The notes under the pieces: generated by a model | What the model saw: the letters and a program-made list of their open reading frames with translations, nothing else | The model's database searches: none | Told to the model about the DNA's origin: nothing | Shown here: one piece after another, positions 1 through 9,600 of the stretch | Position numbering within the stretch: the first letter of the stretch is position 1 | How the letters are laid out: each line of letters begins with the position of its first letter | DNA from: a virus | Strand: one strand, 5' to 3' | Virus record (IMG/VR): IMGVR_UViG_3300008459_008028 | Span: 1-20,910 of that record | DNA length: 20,910 nucleotides | Program-made: the position numbers and the translations under genes

Positions 1-651
1 GGCACTTTTTCTATAGGAGATTATGGAACATATACTGATCAATCATATCAAATAACATTAGATGATGGTAGAGTAGTAAGGGTTATTCCTAATTATGATC
101 TTAGTAAAACTACTACTGTACAACCTGTAGGTGAAAAGTTTGCTATTAAAAAAATCACAAAAGAAATAGAAGGTAAACTTAGAGAAGTATTAGCTATTTA
201 TAGATTTGATAAAGATGGTAATATTAAATCTCAAAATTTTGGATATGTAAGAGAAAATACACCTTCTAAAGAGTTTAAATCTGAAACTGTAACTCTTGAA
301 TCTATAAATAAAAATATTAATGTTGATAATTTAACTATTGCTAAGGAAAGAGGCTATGAGGTATTATATACTCCTTTTGGTCAAGTAACTCCAAACCCTT
401 ATAAAATTAGTAAAATCAACAAAAAAACTGTAACTTTATCTTCTCCGATATCAGGTGATGTAACTATAAAAATTGAAGATTTATCAACTGTTATACAAGG
501 GGTTGTAGATCCTAAATCTATAAATGTAACTACTGAGGATAATGATACTATACTTGAAAATAAAAAATCAATAGTTCAAAATCAAACAGTATACAACAAC
601 AAGCTTACTAAAGAAGAAGCTAAAAATAACTTTATAAACAAATTGTGTTAA
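1..651 (+). CDS. C-terminal part of an unidentified, probably virion-associated protein (5' end outside window)
   Basis: The reading frame is open from the first base to a TAA stop, giving 216 visible residues; the start lies outside the window. I do not recognise the family. The visible part alternates short beta-like stretches rich in Val, Thr and Ile with Gly, Asn and Asp turns, and ends in a Lys/Asn-rich tail. It has no membrane segment and no catalytic motif I can name. Its only cysteine is the very last residue. It is followed after six bases by the giant RNA polymerase gene, which is in the same reading frame, so the two are probably co-transcribed. By position it is likely another cargo or structural protein; it could also be the end of a further RNA polymerase-related subunit. 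The existence of the CDS is well supported; the function is not. Confidence 0.8.
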   Translation, partial: GTFSIGDYGTYTDQSYQITLDDGRVVRVIPNYDLSKTTTVQPVGEKFAIKKITKEIEGKLREVLAIYRFDKDGNIKSQNFGYVRENTPSKEFKSETVTLESINKNINVDNLTIAKERGYEVLYTPFGQVTPNPYKISKINKKTVTLSSPISGDVTIKIEDLSTVIQGVVDPKSINVTTEDNDTILENKKSIVQNQTVYNNKLTKEEAKNNFINKLC

Positions 652-657
652 AATATT

Positions 658-3600
658 ATGGTTTGTAATCTTGAACAACAAAAAGACTTAAAAAAAGCTT
701 TAGAAGAATATGTAAATGTTTTAATGCTGGAAGGTATTAAGACAAAACCATTTAATTATCTGGGTATTATAAAAGAAATTTATGATGCTGCTTATAGTAA
801 AAATAAAGATCAAGTACAGGCTTTAGGTGTGGCATATCATGTACCACAAATAATGACTAATTTGTTTAAAATAAATCCTGATCTAGACATGATGAGTTTA
901 GACGGGAAAGATTTAGATGGTATTAAAGATCTTATTCAAAAAGTAAATAGTCAAAATGGGTTGGATCTTTTAGCTAAAGAATTAAAAATTATATCTATTC
1001 CTATATCACAAATAGAAGAAGAGATTGCTAATCAACCTAAAGATTCAGTTATTCCTATAGAAACTATTACATCTGCAAAAGAACTTTTTATTGATAGATT
1101 ATTATTCCCAAGTGAAATAAATAAAACTATTGGTCAACAGTTACTTAGAGTAAATGGTATTCCTTCTCAAGATCAAACAAACCCTAAAGCAAATTTACAT
1201 CATAATGTAGTAAATAAATTATTAGGTTCTGTTAAAGATTTTCAACCAGACTTTACAGAAGTTACTTATGAAGGACATACTGGGTTTAGATTGCTGGCAA
1301 TAAAAGAAAATCAATTACCTAATCTTGAAAGAAATCTTTATTTGAATGAGCAACCTACAAATTTTGTAGTATTAGCTCTTGTAGATAATAAAGGTAACTT
1401 TCTTTACTTTAAAGAAGATGGTACTCTTGGTGATGCAAGTAATGGTACTATAGTTCATTTTTTAATGAAAGCTTCTTCTAAAGAAGAAGAACAATCTATT
1501 AAAGACAGATTGTTTAATGAAAAACAAACTGAAATAACAAATATAGTAGATAGTGATACAAGTTTAACTTCTGAAGAAAAAGAAGCTGTTAAAACTGAAA
1601 AGTTTAAAGATTTAGTTTCTTATATAGATAAGTTATATAAAGAAAAAGAAGATTTTGTAAAACAAATAGTAGAAGAAACTAATACTGAACCTGTACTTTT
1701 AGATATAAACAGTGGTAGCACTGGTTATTATAAAAATACAAATGATATGACTCCTGCTCAAAGAAAAGCAACACAAGCTTATCTTTCTGAGTTTAATCTT
1801 ACACCGGTAGAAAAAGCAAGTATTGAATTTACTACAATAGTAAAAGGTAATAAAAGTATAGTATTACCTACTATAAAATTTGAAGATTCAGACTCAAGAG
1901 TATCTTTAAAAAATCCTGAAAAACTTAGTACTGATTCTGATGTATTAAATAATATTGTAAGTGTTTTAGTTGATGATCCAAAGCTTTTAGGTATTCCTTT
2001 ATCAGCTATGGATAAACTAGATTATATAAAACAGTTTTTACATATAGAAGAAAACTCTGGATTTATTCTTACTAAAGATGTATTAAGTGTTAATGGTAAA
2101 ATATTAGATATTGTAAATAATAAGGAAGAAGCTAGAGAAATTCTAAAAAGTTTCTTTGGTAACAATTTCCTTACTATTATGGAAAAACCTTACAATGATA
2201 ATAAATTAAGATGGATCACTGTTACATCTACTGGTGAAATAACTGAAGATAGTAGAAATTACTATGATTTTATTTTCCAAAGAATTATGCCTAGAGTTGC
2301 TATGGATAAAACTGTAGGAAGAAAAGGTAGACCAATGATTGTTAATTCTTATTTAGGATATAAAAGAATAAATGAGAAAAAACAAGTAGAACAAGAAGTT
2401 AAAGAAACTATAGAAAAAGTTGATGAAAATCCTGATTTATTTGGAGGAATTGACTTTGATATAAATTCTGCAGCATTCAGATCAAAACTTTTAGAAACCA
2501 TACCTACAACAGCTGAACAAGAAGAAAGAGCTAAAAAGTTTTTAGAAGAAAGCCCTTTATTTAAAGCTGTTGATGAAAGTGGTAAACCATTAATTACAAC
2601 TGACTTTAGTAGAACAATTGTAAATTCTGATGCATTTGGTATGTTTTCTAATGCAGCTGTTACATTGTTTTCTGGAGCAAGTTATACTCATGGTTATCAT
2701 GAAGCATGGCATGTATTTAGTCAATTATATTTATCAAAAGGTGATAGAGATAGATTGTATAACCGTGTTTCTAAACTTGATGGTTCATTTGAAGTAGTTA
2801 AAGGAACCGGTGGTCAAGGAGGTAACAACTTTGAAAAAGTAACAGTAAAGTTTAGTGATCTTAACCCTAACTTTCCTCAAGACAGATTATTACTAGAAGA
2901 ATTTATAGCAGAAGAGTTTAGATTATTTGCTATAAATAATGGTAAGTTTAAAACCAAAAATGCTAAAACTAATATTCTAAGTAAAATCTTTAATAGAATT
3001 TGGGCTTTACTTAAACAGTTTTTTGGTAGTGCTGATGCAACTACTGTATATTCTAATCCTGGTTCTGAGACTGTTCTTAATGAAATGTTCAATACTTTGT
3101 ATAGAGCTAAGACACAAGATCAAATAAGCCGTATAGCTCCTAATCTTAAAAATGCTGAGTTTGGAAGATTAAACTCTGGTATTATAGCAGAAGATGGGGC
3201 ACCTTTGTTTAACTATCAAGAAGCTATAGAGTTAAGCAATAGTATTGATGGTATTATATCTTTATATACAGATAGAGTAATTCAAGAACAAAAAGCAAAA
3301 GGTGTTATTGCTAATGGATATGTTATTACAGCTATAACAAGTCCTAAAAATCAAGATCATATTTATAATGTTGTTGTTAAAACAGCTTTTCAAAATAAGC
3401 TTAAACAACACATGGCTTATGTAGAAAAAAATAAAGAAAATAAAAATGATCCTTTCTTAGATGTTTACAAAAGAAATATTGATATTTTAAGTAGAGCTCT
3501 AAAATCAGAAATATTTGGTGATATAACAGAAATAATAAAAGGTAATGCAAAAGGTAATTCTGTTGTTGCATTCCATAGAGAAAATTCTGCATTTAAAGAT

Positions 3601-6600
3601 TTAGGTTTAGTAAAAGATTATGATATTGAAATAGATAATTTAGATTCTAAAAAAGCAGAAGCTGATGAAACTTACTCAAACAAGGGTCCTAATGAGAAAA
3701 AATCTGAAGATATAGCCACAAATGAAACTTTATTTCTTGTTAAAAGTTTACTCAAAAAAAACCCTGATGGTTCTAATATAGAAAATGCTTTAGGATTTCC
3801 TGAAACTGTAGATTTTATTCCTACATGGAGAGTATTAACTAATAAATTAGGTGGTCAAACAACACCGACAGGCTTATATAATAAAATGATAAAAGCCCGT
3901 GATATGAAGATTGCTCCATATTTTGATCAATTATTGCTCAAAGTTGGTAATCCTGCTGAAGTAATGTCTACATCTGAAAATGCAGCTAATATGTGGATTA
4001 GTTTATGGCAATCTTTAAATCTTTACAACATGCCTATCTTAGCTACACAATTTGTAGAAGATAGAGATGAAAATGGAGAAGTATCTGTGAAAATAAAAGT
4101 AGGTAAAACTACTGCAGAATACTTTAAAATTAAAAGAAGAGATTGGCCATCTAAGTTTGCTCAGGAAACATCATCTCCTTATATCAAAGTAAATACTGAA
4201 ACAAAAGCTAATGAATTAAATTTACCAGCTATTAAGAAAGCTTTTTTAGTAGAAACATTTGGTGCTGATGGTTTATTATCTTATACAGTAAACAGTAAAG
4301 AAAACTGGATACCTTTTTTAAATAGTATTGGATTATATCTAACTAATAATTATGATATAAATCAAACATTACAAGAAGAAGATGTAAAATATATAGCACA
4401 AGCCATAGGTCTTGCTGAATATAATAAACTAAACATTGAAGCTCCAATAGATTTCCTAAGTAGATTTCACAAGTTTAAATCATTAAATAGATTTAATCAG
4501 GTTGTAGATATAAATTATAACTCATCTGTTGGTAGAGTTGATGCTATTGCTAGTCTTGAGGCTCAGTATTCAGATCAATATACCGGCAGTATGGTAAGAG
4601 CTTCTTCTGATAATTTAAAAGCAACAACTGCTCTTAACAGCACATACACTAAAATCATAAATTCTATTAATGAAGTTATGTTTAAAGGTGATATGTTTGA
4701 TAATACATTGTTAGGTGATTATGCTCATTTATATTATCTAAATCCAGAATTTAATCCTCAAGCAAAAGCTTCTATCTTTTTAAACTCATTATTTAAAACA
4801 GATGGAACAAAAGATCAAGATAACTCAATAGAGGTATTTGATGTTGATGGTAGCAAATATGTGACTGAAGATTTTGAATCTAATGGTGTACCTTATGGTA
4901 AAATGACCAAACTAGACAAAGTTATTACTGACATGACTAGTATGATGTTTTATGGTGTTCAAGAAGGTACAACAAGAGCTGCAGGAAAGAAAACATATTT
5001 AGGTGTAAAAATAAAAGAAATAAAAACTTATGATGGTAAAAAGACTAATCATTTGTTTATAGATACTGAGTTATTCTTAAAAAATGCTTCAGGAGATTAT
5101 ATTACCCAAGGCAATGTTAATACAAAAATATTACAACTGGTTTATCCTAAACTTGAAGCAGAAATCAAAAGAATAAAAATGGTTAAAGATGATCCGACTT
5201 ACTATAAAACATATAAAGGTTTTGAAAAAGCTGATCAATTTGCAATGTTTGATGATGTTTTAGAGCAAGATGTTGATAAAGAAAAATCATTAAAACAAAG
5301 ATTAACAACTACTGAATTTTTAAATGCTGTTGCTGAGAAAGGATTAATAACTACTCTAAATGAGAATGAAGTATTAAGAGATGAACTAAATAAACAAGTT
5401 CTTGAATATTTTTCTAGATTAAAGAAAAGATATGAAAAGCAATATGTTAAAGCTGTTAAATCTGCAAAACTTCAAAGAAATGGAGAAGCATTATTACCAG
5501 AAGCTATTAAAGAAGCTTTAAAAGAAAGATTTATTTCTAATAAAGTAATAAAAAAAGCACAGTTAGATTCTTTAGGTGAAAGTTCTGATATACTTCTTAA
5601 AAATGCATTTTTCTCATCTTATACTATTAACTCTTGGTTATACAAAGCTGAAGTAGGAACAATTATTCATACAGATCACTTTCAGTTTAATCATGCTAAA
5701 AATGAAGGTCCTAAAAGGATTGCTCCTTACCAATCACCAGGTACTATTTTTGCAACAGGTTCATTAGCTAATAATTATGCTAATACTTATGCTAAAAGAG
5801 AGTATGAGCAAAAATTAATGGATGAGAATAAAATAGCTAAAAAAGATATTAGAAAACATACTAGTATATTTAATACAGCTATCATAAAAGAATCTGAAGT
5901 AAGATCTGCATATTATGAAATGTATGAAGATATGTTCAGAAAGTCAATGATAAGAAGAGGTATTACAGACGAGGCTGCTATTAAAAAAGAATTATATGGA
6001 CCAGATGGTTTAGATAAAAACGGTAATCCTACAGGTGGTAGGATGGCTCCTTTTGCTAAAATTAAAGATGCTGATGGTCAAGGTTTTGTTAGTTTTGATG
6101 CATACAGAATTCTTAAAAAATTAGAATCAGATTGGAGTCCTGAACAAGAAGCTGCATATCAAGATGTTATAAAAGGTAAACAAGTATCTGCAGATGAGAT
6201 AAAAGGTTTATTTCCAGTATACAAATTAGGTTATGCCGGTCCGTTAGCTATTACAGGTAGATATCCAATAAACAGTATTCATAAGTTTAGTTTGATGCCT
6301 TTGACTCCTAGTATGCTTGAATACGGAAATAAAAAAGCTGTGCTACAGGACATTCATTTAAAAATGATTGAACAAGGTATTGATTATATCACATTTGAAT
6401 CAGGTTCAAAACAATCACATATTAGATCCTCAGAAAATCTTAATGGTGATGATATATATGAAGGAAATGATACAAGTAGACTAAAAGAAAATTTTACATT
6501 TACTGTAAATCCTATATTTCTTGCTTATCTTAAAAATCAAACTAAAGTAAATAGTTATTTTAAAGGAGAATCTACTTTAGCATCTCAGTTACGTAAACTA

Positions 6601-9600
6601 TTTAATGTTAGTTTATACAGTGAAGGAGATCCTAAAAAACAGATATTTAAAGAAAAAACTGACAAGGTATTTAGTCTTATTGATAGAATAGTAAAAGTTA
6701 AAAAGGCTGAAATACTAAGAAATTTAAAATTTAAAGAAGTAATTGATCCTAAAACTGGAACTGTTAAACTTGAAGGTGATATTCAAGTAATGCTAGGTTT
6801 TATAAGAAAAGAATTAGAAAAACAAGGTTACAGCAAAACTGAAATTGATCTTATTCAAAGCAATGAAAAAGGTACAGTTGATTTAAGTAGCCACCCTTTA
6901 GCTCCACAAATAGAAAAAAATCTAGTATCTATTATCAACAATAGATTAGTAAGATTAAAAGTAAATGGTGAACCATTAGTTGAAGGATCTTCTGCATTTT
7001 TTCAAGATGTAAAATTTAAAAAACCTACAGAAAAAGACTTAAATAATTATGGAACTAATGGTTTAAGATCTTATGTAGTAGACCCTGATGGTAAAGTTGA
7101 CACAAAAGGTATGGGTGTAGCTATTGCTTTAAATGAAGATTATCAAAAGCTTTTCTTTACTAAATATTTTACCAAAGATGAAAAAGGTAATTATATAGAT
7201 TCTAAAGAAATAATTGCTGTTTATAAAAAGAATGAAAAAGGTGATAGAGAATTAGACTTTGATGCAAGTTTCAATAGGCTTAATGAAATGATCAATGTCA
7301 ATGAGTGGTTAAATACAGATGAAAACAGATTAAAAATTAGAATAACAGGTGTTAGGATTCCAGTACAAGGACCTAACTCTGCAGAATTTGCTGAAGTTCA
7401 AAGATTTTTACCACCTATTGCCGGTCCAATTATTATTATTCCTGCAGAAATTGTTGCTAAATCAGGTACTGACTTTGACGTGGATAAACTCACTTCTTAC
7501 TCTAAGTACATATCTAGCAGAGGTACTTTAATTAAAGATAGTTTTAATACTGTTGAGGAGTTAGATGCTCATATAGAAAAGCTTGAAGAAAGTTTTAATA
7601 AAGCTAGGGCTAAAGCTATTAAAGGTGAAATCAAAACTGAAGTAGACAAAAAGAATCTTACTTGGACTACTATTAAAGATGATCTTAGTGATTTCAGAAA
7701 AGCTGTAACTGATGTTGCTCAAACTAAGTACTTAGGAAAAGAACAGTATAATTCTTTAACTCAAAAAAATACTAGAAAATTATTAGAAAATCTTTCTGAT
7801 AAAAATCTAATGGACTTTGTTAAAAATAATATACCTGAAGCATATAAAATATACAATCAAAAACTTAAAGACTTTAATATTACTGAGTTAAATAAAGTTG
7901 AAGAAACTATATCTAATTTATATAAAGAAAAAAATGATTTAGCTAAAACAGCTATAGAACTTTCTTTAGCAAAAGAGCATAAAAGAAACTTTTCTAAAGT
8001 TATTGAGAATGATTTAATTGATGCTATAACTGATGTCCTTTCTTTACCAGATATGGCCGAAGTATTATTGACACCAAATGATACTCATTTAACTAAATAC
8101 ATAACTGAAGATGCTCCAGGTCAAAAAGGATTAAAATCATTAGTTCAAGAACTAGATGATGAAACAGACTATGAAAAGTCTATTATGACTGGTAAAAGAA
8201 ATGCTCCAAAAGGAATTAGTGCTACCAGAATGTTAGAGCAAGATTTTAATACAGATAAACAACAAGCTAGTATTGCTGGTGGTCAAGGTCTAGGTATTGT
8301 TGCTGTAGGTGGTACTAATAGTAACCAATTCCGTATTTATGGAACTAAGCTTAAAAAGTCAATGCCTGTGGTAATAAAAATACTTACTCGGACTAAAGCT
8401 GGTAAAAATGTGATTGAAGAAAAAATTGTTGATTTTCCTATTGGTTTAAAGTTAAAGCATAATAAAACTTCTGATGGTGCTATTTCTTTATCTAAAGATA
8501 GAGATTATAATAATGAAAACAGTGTTGCTGAAATTATTTCTCAGTTGTTAAATGGATTTGTTGATATTGATAAAGATGAATGGGTAGCTTATTTGCAAGG
8601 TAATCCTACTGTTACACCTAAAATTTTGTTTTTAGTTGATGCAGGAGTGCCTTTTGAACACATAGCATATTTTGTTTCTAATCCTATGGTTAGAGAATAT
8701 GTTTCTTTAGAAAATAGTTATAAATCTCCACTATCTAAATTAGTATTTGGTAAAGATCATGATTCAAGTGGGTCTAATGCTAAAAATTTAGCTAAGAAAT
8801 ATATGATGAGATCTATAAATGTACCAAGTGCTGAATATACTAATAATAAAGATAATGTACACGGTTTACAATATGCTTTAAATTTTTATCATAAAGGAGC
8901 TTTTACATTAGATGAATTAAAAAGTATAGCTTCTAGCAGACTTAATTTTGCTGATCAATCTCAAAAAGCTGGATTTTTACAATATCTTCTTATTGAAGAA
9001 TTGATGAAGGATTATGATTTATTAAAAATGACTTTAAATCCTGATACAACTACTTCACCAAACATGTTTGAGGCTAAGATAAAATCAAGAGCTATAGCTA
9101 GATTAAAAGATTCTAAAACTGTTTCTCAAGAAGATGTAAATAATCTTGTTAATGGAGGTGCTCTTAAACCATTTCAAGTTCAAGATTTTACTATTGAATT
9201 GTTTGGAAGACTGTTTCCTACTAGAAATCATCCTAAGGTAATTGACTTTTTAACTAATGCTGTAGAAAATAGAACACTATTTAGTAGTATAGAAAAAGCT
9301 ACTGGTTTAGATGAAGAAAAATATGTAATAAGATTTTTAAATTCTTTATATCAGTATGTATTTATCAATACTCTTAAAAACTACAGATCTGGTGATACAA
9401 TGTATAAACAAATTCCTGTAGATCAGTTAGTTAACATTGAACAACTTAAAAATGATTATGATAATAAAGAATATGCTAAAAACTATATAGAAAGAGGATT
9501 ATATCCTGTTCCTTTAGCTGCTTTTGAAGATGCTACATTTGAAGAGTTTGTTGAGTTTAGCTTAGAAAGAGAATATTTAAGAAGAATGTATCCAATAGAT

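Noticed and set aside
2877-3592. Minus-strand ORFs of 60-70 residues inside the giant polymerase gene
   Set aside because: They are antisense shadows of a long, clearly coding frame, with Leu/Phe/Ser-rich, unconvincing products and no separate signals.
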